Shown here: positions 40,518 to 48,963 of the stretch, piece by piece
How positions within the stretch are numbered: the stretch's first letter is position 1
Layout: every line of letters starts with the position of its first letter
Origin: Cellvibrionales bacterium
GTDB taxonomy: Bacteria; Pseudomonadota; Gammaproteobacteria; Pseudomonadales; UBA7239
DNA length: 64,000 bases
Assembly (NCBI GenBank): GCA_016713115.1
Contig: JADJPU010000001.1
Location: 1,054,001-1,118,000 of the forward strand
Direction of reading: 5' to 3'
Notes under the pieces: generated by a model
What the model was told of the DNA's origin: nothing
Databases searched by the model: none
What the model saw: only the letters and a program-made list of their open reading frames with translations
Program-made: the position numbers and the translations under genes

Positions 40518-41891
40518 AGTGCGAGGTACTCGGTCAACTGCTGTTGCAAGGCAGAATTGTCGGGCCAATTGTGCAAAAAGCGTTGCGTATCTTTGTGCAG
40601 CGCGCGTTGCAGTGCAGCCGCACTGCGATGGTGTTGTACGCCGTCGTAGTCGATCACCGCAAGCGTTTTGCCATCGCTGAGTAAATTGCTGGCCTTCATG
40701 TCACCGTGGTGGATGTGCAGTGCTTGCAGAGCTGTAAACATGGCGCGCAGGCTGTGCAATTCTTCCAATGTGGGTGCGTGTGCCTGCCAGCGGGTGAGCA
40801 AATCGGCATCGGCACAGTGTTCGCTGATAAACCATGCGCTGGTGACGAGCGGCCCCGTTTTTTGTTCGATCAAAGCCACCGGATGCGGCACGCGCACACC
40901 GGCAAATGCCAGTGCGTGTGCGTAGTGCCAACTGCGTGCAGCGCGTGAAGGACGAAAAGCGCGACGCAGTTTGCGCAGCCAATCTTTGTTGAGGTACTGT
41001 TTGACGACAAATGCTTTTTCCATCCACTTCTATGCGAAAAACTTTAGCCGAGTTGCCATTCTTCAAGATTACCGCGTTCTGCATCAGTGCAGCAGGGTTT
41101 TTCAGTTGCTCGCGCAACGCAGGCGTTAAAAACCGGCGCTGAGCGAGGATGCGCAAGCCGCTGTGCGGGCTGAGGTCGGCCACTTCGGTGCAATCGCGCA
41201 AGATTTTTTTTAGATAGTGCTGTAAACGCTGTCGCCACTGCTGTTTAGCGAGGGCGTTGATCGCCGCATCACCTTGCAAATGCTGTAGAGCAAAATCCCA
41301 ATCGGCTAAGGGCAGTTGCGCCAACAATAGTGCGAGATTTTTTTGCTGTTCATGAGGATGCGAAAAATGCTGACAACTGGCGGGGTCTAATAGCCACAGT
41401 GTTGCGCTGCCATCTTCTTGCGTTTGCAGCAGGAAATTGCCCAAGTGTAAGTCGCGTTGCAATAATTGATGTTGCCACAAGGTTTGTAAACAGGGTAGCA
41501 ATTTATCGAGATAGCCGCGCTTTTCTGTTTCATCGGCCTGCTGCCAAAGCACATCTAAAGGCTGCGCGTTATCAATAAAAGCAAACAGACACACGCCGCC
41601 TTGTTCCAGCGCGCACTGCATGAGCAGGGTGGGTGTATTGATGCCGGCGTGTTGCAGCTTTTCAAAGCCGTTGATTTCTTTTTGCCAGTTGTCGGCATCA
41701 AAAAATAATTTCACCAAAACCGTTTGTTGATGGTGTATGCCGCGCAGCACGATGCGTTTTTCTGGCAGAAAGCGCAGTATCGTGTCACACAGCAAGATGC
41801 TGTGGTCTGGCAGTGCAATAGAAAAAGGTACGGCGACAGCGCGACCGCTGACTTTCAACGCGGCCAGTGTGGTGAGTGGTGCGTGATTCAT
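40514..41891 (-). pseudogene. Double kinase-fold protein (WaaP/InaA-like), interrupted by a 1-base insertion
   Basis: Reading from ATG 41889-41891 ([17 protein letters not shown]), the first kinase-like unit has a candidate ATP Lys (TVLVKLFFD), the catalytic loop LLQRDLHLGNFLLQ and LWLLDPASC. The frame is lost after RIEVDGK. Removing one base from the A5 run (T5 at 41015-41019 on plus) gives VDGKAFVVKQYLNKDWLRK and a second kinase unit with HIHHGDMKASNLL and LAVIDYDGV, ending LTEYLAL. The repaired protein is about 458 residues. The family phosphorylates heptose or Kdo of LPS core. If the frameshift is real, the C-terminal unit (from an internal ATG at 41023) might still be made alone. Confidence 0.75.
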
Positions 41892-43228
41892 GCCGGTTGT
41901 TTGCCGCCGCGCGGGCGCGGGATGCCCATTTTTTGACGGCGCTCCCACAGATTTTTGCGGCTGATGCCGAGCCGCTGTGCTATTTCTGTTTCCGACAACG
42001 CGTCTTGGTTGTCCAACACAAAACGCACGAAATAATCTTCCAGTGAAGTGACGGCTGTCTTGGCGTTTGTTGCAGGAAGATCTAAGTGCGCGTTGTCGAG
42101 TTCGCGTGCATTGGCGTCGCAAAGAATAACTGCGCGCTGAATGATATTGTCCAGCTCGCGCACATTGCCGGGCCACGGGTATTCCGCAATGGCTTGTTGC
42201 GCAGCAGCAGATAAAGGCAGCGCAGTGCGCCCAATTTTTTCGCAGTATCGCGTTAGCAGTTGGGTGGCGATCAGCAGAATATCGTCGCCGCGTTCGCGCA
42301 GCGCCGGCAAATTGAGTTGCACTACATTGATACGAAAATACAAATCTTCGCGAAACATTTTTTCGTCGCACATTTTGCGCAAATCGCGGTGGGTGGCGGC
42401 AATCAAACGAATATTCACTTTGCGCGAGGAGACAGAACCAATCGCGCGCACTTCGCTTTCTTGCAGCACGCGCAGTAAACGCGCTTGTGCCTCCAGCGGC
42501 AACTCGCCGATTTCATCCAGAAATAAAGTGCCGCCATCCGCAGCGGTAATCAAACCTTCGCGCGCTTGCGTGGCGCCCGTGAACGCACCCTTTTCGTGAC
42601 CAAACAGTTCAGCCTCAATCAGCGTTTCTGGAATGGCGGCGCAGTTCACCGAAATCATCGGCTGCTGCGCGCGCGGGCTGCTGTTGTGTATGGCGTTAGC
42701 GATCAACTCTTTGCCGGTACCGGTTTCGCCGCAGATCAGCACAGTGGCATCGGTCGGCGCGACTTTATGAATTTTGCTGTACAGCGCCTGCATGGCGGGG
42801 CTGTTGCCGATGATGTTGCTCAGTGCATCGGCAGAATCCGCGTTGCTCGATTTTTTTTGTGCGCGTTTGCGCGACAGCGCCGCACCTGCGCCGAGCACGC
42901 GTTGCACGGTGGCGAGCATTTCATCGTTATCGAACGGTTTGGCAATGTAATCCACTGCACCGAGTTTCATGGCATCAATGGCAGAACGCATACTGGCGTA
43001 GCTGGTCATGATGATGACGGGCGTATCGCCGCAGCGCTGCAATAAATCGGTGCCGAGTGCGCCGGGCAAACGCAAATCGCTGATGACTAAATCAAATTGC
43101 TGCGGTTGCAGCGCGAGTGCCGCGGCTACGCTGTCGGCTTCCGCCACATCGAATTGCTGTCGCTGCAAAACTTTTTTCAATGCCTGACGAATGATTTCTT
43201 CGTCTTCGACAATCAGGATGCGTTTCAT
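41888..43228 (-). CDS. Sigma-54-dependent response regulator (NtrC family)
   Basis: 446 residues from ATG 43226-43228. Receiver domain [20 protein letters not shown] with the phospho-acceptor Asp in [10 protein letters not shown] and the Lys in [13 protein letters not shown]+ domain with Walker [16 protein letters not shown], the sigma-54-contacting GAFTGA loop and [13 protein letters not shown]-terminal Fis-type helix-turn-helix [20 protein letters not shown]. No histidine kinase is nearby. Its stop overlaps the kinase-like gene start (ATGA), so it is the first gene of an operon with LPS-type enzymes, which it may control. The open upstream extension to 43345 is not conserved. Confidence 0.93.
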   Translation of the reverse strand: MKRILIVEDEEIIRQALKKVLQRQQFDVAEADSVAAALALQPQQFDLVISDLRLPGALGTDLLQRCGDTPVIIMTSYASMRSAIDAMKLGAVDYIAKPFDNDEMLATVQRVLGAGAALSRKRAQKKSSNADSADALSNIIGNSPAMQALYSKIHKVAPTDATVLICGETGTGKELIANAIHNSSPRAQQPMISVNCAAIPETLIEAELFGHEKGAFTGATQAREGLITAADGGTLFLDEIGELPLEAQARLLRVLQESEVRAIGSVSSRKVNIRLIAATHRDLRKMCDEKMFREDLYFRINVVQLNLPALRERGDDILLIATQLLTRYCEKIGRTALPLSAAAQQAIAEYPWPGNVRELDNIIQRAVILCDANARELDNAHLDLPATNAKTAVTSLEDYFVRFVLDNQDALSETEIAQRLGISRKNLWERRQKMGIPRPRGGKQPA

Positions 43229-43356
43229 AGAATCAAGACAAACAAAATATCGCGCTAGTGTTACCGCCCACCCGCTTTCATGCAAGGCTGAGCGGCGTGC
43301 GTTGGGAACTTGTGCCAGACTGTGCGCTCGAATGCTGCACAACACAGGAGATTGCC

Positions 43357-43869
43357 ATGAAAAAATTGCTACCTTTCGTATTGGCGCTAGCGGCGACTTC
43401 AGCGCTGGCAGATGTCACGGTGCCGCTGCAGCAAGTGGATGAAAAGGGCGTGGGCGCTGCTGTGGGGCAGGTGGTTATTTCAGAGACGCGCTACGGCTTG
43501 GTGTTCACGCCGAATCTGCACGGTCTCACAGCGGGGCTGCACGGCTTCCATCTGCACGAGAACGCCAGCTGTGCGCCGTCCACCAAAGACGGCAAAGCGG
43601 TGCCAGCGGGTGCAGCCGGCGGCCATTACGACCCTGAGAATACCGAGGTGCACGGCATGCCCTGGGGCAACGGCCATTTGGGCGATTTGCCGCCGTTGTA
43701 TGTGGATGCCAAGGGTTTTGCCACCCAGCCAGTGTTGGCACCGCGCCTGAAGCTGTCGGATCTTAAAGGCCGTGCGCTGATGATTCACACCGGCGGCGAC
43801 AACCACGCCGATCACCCTGCGCCCTTGGGCGGTGGTGGTGCGCGTGTTGCCTGCGGGGTGGTGCGCTAG
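43357..43869 (+). CDS. sodC: Periplasmic Cu/Zn superoxide dismutase
   Basis: 170 residues. Signal peptide [18 protein letters not shown], then the mature beta-barrel enzyme that dismutates superoxide in the periplasm. Metal ligands visible in [13 protein letters not shown] (Cu His pair), [26 protein letters not shown] (bridging and Zn ligands) and [13 protein letters not shown]. Two cysteines (ASC, ARVACG) form the usual disulfide. ATG 43357 has AGGAG upstream; an open extension of 33 codons is ignored. Stands alone. Confidence 0.95.
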   Translation: MKKLLPFVLALAATSALADVTVPLQQVDEKGVGAAVGQVVISETRYGLVFTPNLHGLTAGLHGFHLHENASCAPSTKDGKAVPAGAAGGHYDPENTEVHGMPWGNGHLGDLPPLYVDAKGFATQPVLAPRLKLSDLKGRALMIHTGGDNHADHPAPLGGGGARVACGVVR

Positions 43870-43887
43870 CGAGAGCGGTGCGCAGTG

Positions 43888-43907
43888 ATTTGCTGCGCCA
43901 ATGCCGT
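43888..43907 (+). repeat. 20-bp direct repeat, left copy (flanks higBA)
   Basis: ATTTGCTGCGCCAATGCCGT, identical to 44607-44626. Read on the minus strand this copy could encode [16 protein letters not shown], an alternative C-terminus for the Sel1-repeat lipoprotein on the far side of higBA. See findings. Confidence 0.9.
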
Positions 43908-43957
43908 GTTGCATGATGAGCAGTTGAACTGCGTCACGTTACGCGTTACATTGAGGC

Positions 43958-44239
43958 ATGATAAAGACATTTGCAGATAAGCATACAAAAGAGCTTTTCG
44001 AAACGGGCAAATCAAAGAAGGTGGCAGCAGATGTGCTTTCTAGAGCCATTCGTAAGTTGGAGTATGTGAACTTTGCAATTAGCTTGGATGACTTGAAAGT
44101 ACCACCGGGAAACAAGCTTCACTTGCTGTCGGGTGATCGCAAAGGGCAGCACGCTATTGCCGTCAATGACCAATGGCGCATTTGTTTTAGATTCAGTGAT
44201 GGCGATGCATATGATGTTGAGTTTTGTGATTACCACTGA
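43958..44239 (+). CDS. higB: HigB-type toxin (RelE/ParE superfamily)
   Basis: 93 residues, MIKTFADKHTKELFETGKSK through WRICFRFSDGDAYDVEFCDY. The conserved RelE-fold end (Q-WRICFRF-DG-A--VE--DYH) is diagnostic of HigB, a ribosome-dependent mRNA interferase. Toxin precedes antitoxin, the reverse of most type II modules but normal for hig. 15 bp before higA. The module is bracketed by a 20-bp direct repeat. Confidence 0.9.
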   Translation: MIKTFADKHTKELFETGKSKKVAADVLSRAIRKLEYVNFAISLDDLKVPPGNKLHLLSGDRKGQHAIAVNDQWRICFRFSDGDAYDVEFCDYH

Positions 44240-44254
44240 CAAAAGGTAACGATT

Positions 44255-44569
44255 ATGACCATTGAAAATGCAGGCACGCTTAAGCGCAAACCCACGCATC
44301 CAGGTGAAATGTTGCGCGAGGATTTTATCCCTGACTATGGTCTTACAGTGGCAAGCTTGGCTGATGCGTTAGGTGTTTCTAGGCAATCCATCAATGAATT
44401 GTTGAGGGAACGGCGTGCGCTTAGTCCTGAAATGGCGATTCGACTCGGTCGCCTTTTTAATAATTCACCTGAGTTTTGGTTGAATGCGCAGCGAGCTGTT
44501 GATCTTTGGGTTGCGGCACAAGCCATTAAAAAAGAGGTGGTTCGTATTAGGCCTTTGCGTGCAGCGTAG
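44255..44569 (+). CDS. higA: HigA-type antitoxin (HTH XRE)
   Basis: 104 residues. RKPTHPGEMLREDFIPDYGL is the HigA signature, followed by a helix-turn-helix LADALGVSRQSINELLRERR and NNSPEFWLNAQRAVDLW. Neutralises HigB and represses the operon. The C-terminal extension ends RIRPLRAA. Confidence 0.92.
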   Translation: MTIENAGTLKRKPTHPGEMLREDFIPDYGLTVASLADALGVSRQSINELLRERRALSPEMAIRLGRLFNNSPEFWLNAQRAVDLWVAAQAIKKEVVRIRPLRAA

Positions 44570-44590
44570 TTGGTTAAGTTATGTGGAGTG

Positions 44591-45160
44591 TTAGGTGCCA
44601 GCGCTTATTTGCTGCGCCAATGCCGTTGCACGGTACTGCGCTTGCTGTAAGGCTTTGGTAGACAATTTTTCTGCTGCGCGATCGCGGTTTTGCACTTCTA
44701 GCGAATCGCCATTGACGGCGGCGAGTGCAAACCACGCGTAGGCTTCTGCATAATTTTGCGTGTAGCCGCGTCCTTCGAAATACATCATGCCTAAGACGGA
44801 TTGCCCTGTGCTGTCGCCCTGCATGGCGGAGGTACGCGCCCAGCGCGCGGCTTGCGTGTAATCCTGTGGCACACCGATGCCTTCGTAATACAGGGTGGCG
44901 AGTATGCCTTGCGCGGCGGCGTTATTTTGTTGTGCCGCCAGTGTGAGCCAGCGCGCGGATTCCGGATAATTTTTTTCCACGCCCTCGCCGCGACTGTAAA
45001 AAGCAGCGAGCTGTAATTGCGCAGTGGCATCGCCGCTCTGCGCGCGCTGAGCGATGACGGCCAGTGCACTGGGTGTTGCGGGCGGTGTCGTTTGGCAGCC
45101 GCTGATGACGAGCAATGTTGCAAGCGCCAAACTGCGCCAGTGCGTCATGGTGTTAATCAT
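44591..45160 (-). CDS. Sel1-repeat lipoprotein
   Basis: About 189 residues. Lipobox LLVISGC gives a lipidated Cys; three Sel1-like repeats follow (GDATAQLQLAAFYSRGEGVE, NNAAAQGILATLYYEGIGVP, GDSTGQSVLGMMYFEGRGYT). Such repeats mediate protein contacts at the envelope. Start ATG 45160 or 45148, both plausible. Its last codons coincide with the right copy of the 20-bp repeat, so the present C-terminus (ALAQQISAGT) may have been supplied by the inserted higBA segment. Confidence 0.82.
   Translation of the reverse strand: MINTMTHWRSLALATLLVISGCQTTPPATPSALAVIAQRAQSGDATAQLQLAAFYSRGEGVEKNYPESARWLTLAAQQNNAAAQGILATLYYEGIGVPQDYTQAARWARTSAMQGDSTGQSVLGMMYFEGRGYTQNYAEAYAWFALAAVNGDSLEVQNRDRAAEKLSTKALQQAQYRATALAQQISAGT
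44607..44626 (+). repeat. 20-bp direct repeat, right copy (inside the Sel1 gene 3' end)
   Basis: Identical to 43888-43907, 719 bp apart. It encodes, on the minus strand, TALAQQI near the C-terminus of the Sel1-repeat lipoprotein. Confidence 0.9.
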
Positions 45161-45194
45161 CGCCGCTGAATAAATTGTCAAAACCTACTCCAAA

Positions 45195-45467
45195 TTAACG
45201 CTTCAGATAGCGATAAAAATTTTCATGGCTGCCGAGTTTAAGTAAATATAAAACGATGTCAGATTCGTTGTATTCATAGGCAAGCAAAACTTCTTGTTGC
45301 TGGATGCGAAACTTGTATACGCGCACACCGGCAAGATCCCCCACTTTCATTTCTCCGATAGCGGGCTTGGCCATAATGGATTTCACAGCCGCATCAACGG
45401 CAATTTTTTGTTGCGGAGGTAATTTTTTAATCGCTTTAGCAAATTCATTGGTCTGTAATACTTTCAT
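45195..45467 (-). CDS. RelE/ParE family toxin
   Basis: 90 residues, MKVLQTNEFAKAIKKLPPQQ, then VGDLAGVRVYKFRIQQQEVLLAYEYN and the C-terminal LLKLGSHENFYRYLKR, a standard RelE/ParE fold ending. Predicted to inhibit translation or gyrase. Overlaps the antitoxin gene by 4 bp. Sits 35 bp upstream of the Sel1 gene on the same strand. Confidence 0.85.
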   Translation of the reverse strand: MKVLQTNEFAKAIKKLPPQQKIAVDAAVKSIMAKPAIGEMKVGDLAGVRVYKFRIQQQEVLLAYEYNESDIVLYLLKLGSHENFYRYLKR

Positions 45468-45682
45468 CCAAAAGAGTACTCACTCACTTCGCCCGTTTTG
45501 GCTTGGGCTCTGGCGCGCAAGAGTCCGATGATGAAATCGTAAGAGAGATCAGGGTTCTGCTCAGCGATGCGTCCCAGTGTTGCCCAGTGTTCAATCTGCT
45601 TGGGCGTAGAGCGGTGCGAGGCTTCGCCGTAGATACGGGCAGATTCAACGAGGGCGTCGTCAAGTTTGATAGCGGTGCTCAT
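45464..45682 (-). CDS. ParD-like antitoxin
   Basis: 72 residues, MSTAIKLDDALVESARIYGE, with SHRSTPKQIEHWATLGRIAE, the ParD-like antitoxin family pattern I recall. A ribbon-helix-helix DNA-binding N-terminus is expected. Antitoxin first, toxin second, with ATGA overlap: a normal type II module. Confidence 0.85.
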   Translation of the reverse strand: MSTAIKLDDALVESARIYGEASHRSTPKQIEHWATLGRIAEQNPDLSYDFIIGLLRARAQAKTGEVSEYSFG

Positions 45683-45813
45683 GGCGTGTCTCTAAAGGCT
45701 GCGAGTGCGTTTCAATTTACAACCTCTTGCAACCCGATGAAAGTCAGCGCACAAACGCGGAGCACGGGAAAACGCTGGATAAATTACCATGCTTGCTCGC
45801 GCTGGTAGAGGGG

Positions 45814-45819
45814 TATACT
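45814..45819 (+). promoter_or_regulatory. -10 box of the 6S RNA promoter
   Basis: TATACT with TTGCTC (45793-45798) 15 bp upstream. The predicted transcription start falls at about 45826, at the beginning of the 6S closing stem. Confidence 0.55.
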
Positions 45820-45825
45820 GAGCAT

Positions 45826-46004
45826 GTCCTGAGATGCGCGCCAGTCGGTTTCGTCCTTGAGCCGATAATGCAAACTCCCCCGGATGTATCTCGTTCACTG
45901 CCGGTGTGCATGTCCGCCTCGCGGAAAGCCTAAAGGCAATGCTGATACACCCACCTTGAACCTTGGGTTCAAGGCTACGCCGGCAGCGGCATCTCGGGTC
46001 CTCT
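45826..46004 (+). ncRNA. ssrS: 6S RNA
   Basis: About 180 nt. The closing stem pairs CCTGAGATGC (from 45829) with GGCATCTCGGG (about 45988-45998). Inside are GCCAGTCGG, CTTGAGCCGATA and the highly conserved hairpin ACCTTGAACC-TTGGGTTCAAGG (45953-45974) followed by CTACGCCGGCAGCGGCATC, all matching 6S RNA of E. coli and Pseudomonas as I remember them. It mimics an open promoter and binds sigma-70 RNA polymerase in stationary phase. The usual downstream neighbour (ygfA) is absent; mqsRA follows in the opposite direction and another TA module precedes it. Ends are estimated. Confidence 0.9.
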
Positions 46005-46050
46005 CCTTCTACATGCCTCCCTCTCGCTGCTCTGATGGCTTCCCGAAACC

Positions 46051-46458
46051 TTATGCGGCCTTAATTTCTTCCAGCAGTTCGGGATGGCGGTCTAACACTT
46101 TCAGCAATTTCACCAAGGCCAATGGCGGTTTGGTTTTGCCGGTTTCGTAACGCGAGAAGGCATTGATGCCGCCACCAAAAATCTCGGCAGCTTCCCGCTG
46201 ATCTAGCGCCAGTTTCTTACGGACACTGGCAATAAACGATGGATCAACGATCGATGCATTCACCCGTTTGTTAAATGCCAGCATCAATTCCATGGTTCTT
46301 TTTGATTCTGCAGCATCCAGAATCGATTCGCCGCAAGCAGGGCAAAAACTGCCAGTCACCGATGAGATAACGGTTGATTCACCCTTGTAAACGTACGGTA
46401 TGTCACGCGTGTCATGTATTAAATTCACTACGGCGCAAGAAGGGCATTTCATGTTCAT
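46051..46458 (-). CDS. mqsA: MqsA antitoxin
   Basis: 135 residues. N-terminal zinc-binding domain with CPSCAVVNLIHDTRDIPYVY and FCPACGES (two CxxC pairs), then a helix-turn-helix (ALDQREAAEIFGGGINAFSR, YETGKTKPPLAL). Binds MqsR and represses the operon. Overlaps mqsR by 4 bp. Ends 47 bp from the 6S RNA, tail to tail. Confidence 0.93.
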   Translation of the reverse strand: MNMKCPSCAVVNLIHDTRDIPYVYKGESTVISSVTGSFCPACGESILDAAESKRTMELMLAFNKRVNASIVDPSFIASVRKKLALDQREAAEIFGGGINAFSRYETGKTKPPLALVKLLKVLDRHPELLEEIKAA

Positions 46459-46751
46459 AGCTCCTTGAAAGAAACGATGAGTACATCGTCCATCACTGTC
46501 AGTTTCAGATAGATTTCACCAGCAGCGGTCTTGGGCTTGTACACATCTTGCCAAATTTGATGGCTGGCGTGGGTTGTCATGCTCTTACAGAAATCTGATG
46601 GTTGTAATGCCATTACCACCGCTACCATTGCATCAAAATCTAGCCCTAAAGCAGTAGCGCCTTCACGGGCAGATTGAGTGGAGCGAATCTGCCCAGCTCC
46701 AGCCATGGTCTTAATGACAGACAACTTGCAGTGCGGTCGGCGCTTTTCCAT
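46455..46751 (-). CDS. mqsR: MqsR mRNA interferase toxin
   Basis: 98 residues, MEKRRPHCKLSVIKTMAGAG, with HASHQIWQDVYKPKTAAGEI and YLKLTVMDDVLIVSFKEL: the MqsR family. Cleaves mRNA at GCU/GCA in characterised members. Toxin gene comes first, as in E. coli mqsRA. Confidence 0.93.
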   Translation of the reverse strand: MEKRRPHCKLSVIKTMAGAGQIRSTQSAREGATALGLDFDAMVAVVMALQPSDFCKSMTTHASHQIWQDVYKPKTAAGEIYLKLTVMDDVLIVSFKEL

Positions 46752-46830
46752 AAGCTAACCTACTTGGTTATATTTGGCAACTTGGTTAATCAATGCCCTT
46801 TTTATTCACCACGCGACAAACTGTGTCGCG

Positions 46831-48345
46831 CTAGCCGAGAAACAACCGATACGCCGCGTTGTCGGTTTCTTCCTGCCAAGGGTAGTTGAGCGCGTTGAGG
46901 TATTTCTCCAGTTGCGCGTATTCCGCCGCTGGCACTTGCAAGCCCGCCAGCACGCGCCCGTCGGCTGCGCCGTGGTTGCGGTAGTGGAACAGCGAGATGT
47001 TCCAGCGTTGCCCCAGGCCGTTGAGAAAATGCATCAGCGCGCCCGGTCGCTCAGGAAATTCAAAGCGGAACAGGCGCTCGTCGGAAATCGTAGGCGCGTG
47101 ACCGCCGACCATGTGGCGGATGTGCAGTTTCGCCATTTCATCGTCGGTCATGTCCAAAGCCTTGTAGCCGTTGCTGCCAAGTTCGCGCAGCAATTCGTGG
47201 CGATCATTGCTGCCGGCCGCCACTTGTATGCCCACAAAAATATGTGCCTGTTGTTGATCGGCGTAGCGGTAGTTAAATTCGGTGATGTTGCGCTTGCCCA
47301 ACAATTTGCAAAACGCTTTGAAGCTGCCTGGTTTCTCGGGGATAGAGACGGCCAACACCACTTCGCGTTTTTCACCGATTTCGGTGCGCTCAGAAATATA
47401 GCGCAGGCGATCAAAATTGATATTCGCGCCGCTGTTAATCGCCACGAGATTTTCATTTTCTAACTGCTGTTCAGCCGCGTATTTTTTTAAACCCGCGAGT
47501 GCCAAGGCGCCGGACGGTTCGGCGATGGCGCGTGTGTCTTCAAAAATATCCTTGATCGCTGCACAAGTTTCATCGGTGCTGACGGTGATCACGCCGTCAA
47601 TCGTTTTTTTCAAAATACGAAATGTTTCTTCGCCGATTTGTGCCACAGCGGTGCCGTCGGCAAACAAGCCCACTTGTGGCAGTTTCACGCGTTTTTTCTG
47701 CTGTATTGCCGCAGCGAGGCAGGCGGATTCTTCCGCTTCTACCGCAAATACTTTGACATCGGGGCGCACATACTTGATGTAAGCGGCCACACCCGCGCAC
47801 AAACCGCCGCCGCCCACGGGCACAAAAACGGCGTGCAAGTTGTCGGGATGTTGGCGCAGGATTTCCATGCCCACCGTGCCTTGACCGGCGATGACATCGG
47901 GATCGTCGTACGGGTGCACAAAAGTCAGTCCTTTTTCTTGCATCAGTTGTTGTGCATGCGCAGAGGCTTCGTCATAAGTGTCACCGTGCAAAATCACCTT
48001 CGCACCGCGCGCTTTTACCGCGTCCACTTTAATGGCAGGTGTGGTGCGCGGCATCACAATAAACGCTTTCACACCCATGCGCGATGCGGCTAAAGCCAAA
48101 CCCTGCGCGTGATTGCCCGCAGAAGCCGCTATCACGCCGCGCTCCAATGCCTCGGCAGACAGCTGGCACATTTTGTTGTAGGCGCCGCGCAACTTGAACG
48201 AAAACACTGGCTGCAAATCTTCGCGTTTCAGCAACACGCGATTGCCGATGCGCGTCGAGATTGCCTGCATCACATCCAGCGGTGTTTCTTGTGCCACATC
48301 GTAGACGCGGGCATTGAGTATGCGTTTGATATAAGTGTGTGGCAT
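46831..48345 (-). CDS. ilvA: Threonine ammonia-lyase (biosynthetic threonine deaminase)
   Basis: 504 residues. Converts threonine to 2-oxobutanoate, first step of isoleucine synthesis. PLP Lys in VFSFKLRGAYNKM (about residue 55), SAGNHAQGLALAA, and the glycine loop PVGGGGLCAGVAAY. Two ACT-like regulatory regions at the C-terminus (AVSIPEKPGSFKAFCKLLGK and FPERPGALMHFLNGLGQRWN) give isoleucine feedback control. ATG 48343-48345 has GGAGG upstream and is preferred over a start 7 codons earlier. Normal length. Confidence 0.96.
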   Translation of the reverse strand: MPHTYIKRILNARVYDVAQETPLDVMQAISTRIGNRVLLKREDLQPVFSFKLRGAYNKMCQLSAEALERGVIAASAGNHAQGLALAASRMGVKAFIVMPRTTPAIKVDAVKARGAKVILHGDTYDEASAHAQQLMQEKGLTFVHPYDDPDVIAGQGTVGMEILRQHPDNLHAVFVPVGGGGLCAGVAAYIKYVRPDVKVFAVEAEESACLAAAIQQKKRVKLPQVGLFADGTAVAQIGEETFRILKKTIDGVITVSTDETCAAIKDIFEDTRAIAEPSGALALAGLKKYAAEQQLENENLVAINSGANINFDRLRYISERTEIGEKREVVLAVSIPEKPGSFKAFCKLLGKRNITEFNYRYADQQQAHIFVGIQVAAGSNDRHELLRELGSNGYKALDMTDDEMAKLHIRHMVGGHAPTISDERLFRFEFPERPGALMHFLNGLGQRWNISLFHYRNHGAADGRVLAGLQVPAAEYAQLEKYLNALNYPWQEETDNAAYRLFLG

Positions 48346-48461
48346 GGCAACCTCCGGTGCGTGCATGGTATCGGCAGCGGTAGCCGCTGTGCAATGAAAC
48401 GCGGTAAAAACCTGTGCTAACCTTCTGTCGCAATGAAATGCAGTAAAACAAGGAGCCTGCT

Positions 48462-48944
48462 ATGTCGATCACCCACCCATTTTCACAAGATGCCGATGCC
48501 GTTTTCGCCGCAATGACCAATAGCGATTGGTTGATACAGCGCTGTACCGATCTGGGTGAAAAAAACATCAGCTGCGCGGTGACAGAAAATGGCCGCAAAA
48601 CAACTGTGCAGCTGAAACGCACCGTGAAGCGCGATCTGCCCAAAGTATTGGCGGCGATGTTCAATGCAGAAAACACACTGACGATGAATGAGCAGTGGGA
48701 AGTAGTGGGCAGTACCTACATGGGCACCTACAGTGTGGAGGTGCAGGGTCAGCCGGTGAATTTGTCCGCGCGTTTCAAATTAAAACCCGCTGCTGATGGC
48801 GGTTGTGAGTACAGCATCGATTACCAGTGCAAAGCCGCGATTCCCTTGGTGGGAAAAAAAGTGGAAGAATTTATTATTTCGCAAACAGCCAATGGTTTAG
48901 CGCAAGAAATTGATTGGTTAAAGAAAAAACTCAGCGGCACTTGA
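48462..48944 (+). CDS. DUF2505 family protein
   Basis: 160 residues, MSITHPFSQDADAVFAAMTN, an SRPBCC-like fold as in the DUF2505 family; later GTYSVEVQGQPVNLSARFKL and VEEFIISQTANGLAQEIDWL. Likely a small cytoplasmic hydrophobic-ligand-binding protein, function unknown. AAGGAG precedes the ATG. First of a plus-strand run ending with uup. Confidence 0.8.
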   Translation: MSITHPFSQDADAVFAAMTNSDWLIQRCTDLGEKNISCAVTENGRKTTVQLKRTVKRDLPKVLAAMFNAENTLTMNEQWEVVGSTYMGTYSVEVQGQPVNLSARFKLKPAADGGCEYSIDYQCKAAIPLVGKKVEEFIISQTANGLAQEIDWLKKKLSGT

Positions 48945-48963
48945 AACAAGAGGAAGCAAAAGC

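Noticed and set aside
40701..42371. Single 556-codon minus-strand frame covering parts of the regulator and kinase genes
   Set aside because: Only the middle (from 41891 to about 41010) is real kinase-like sequence; both ends are out-of-frame reading of neighbours, explained by the frameshift.
44570..44600. Possible attC after higA (GTTAGGT core)
   Set aside because: Only one core-like heptamer within about 20 bp; no second half or foldable centre, so higBA is not called an integron cassette.
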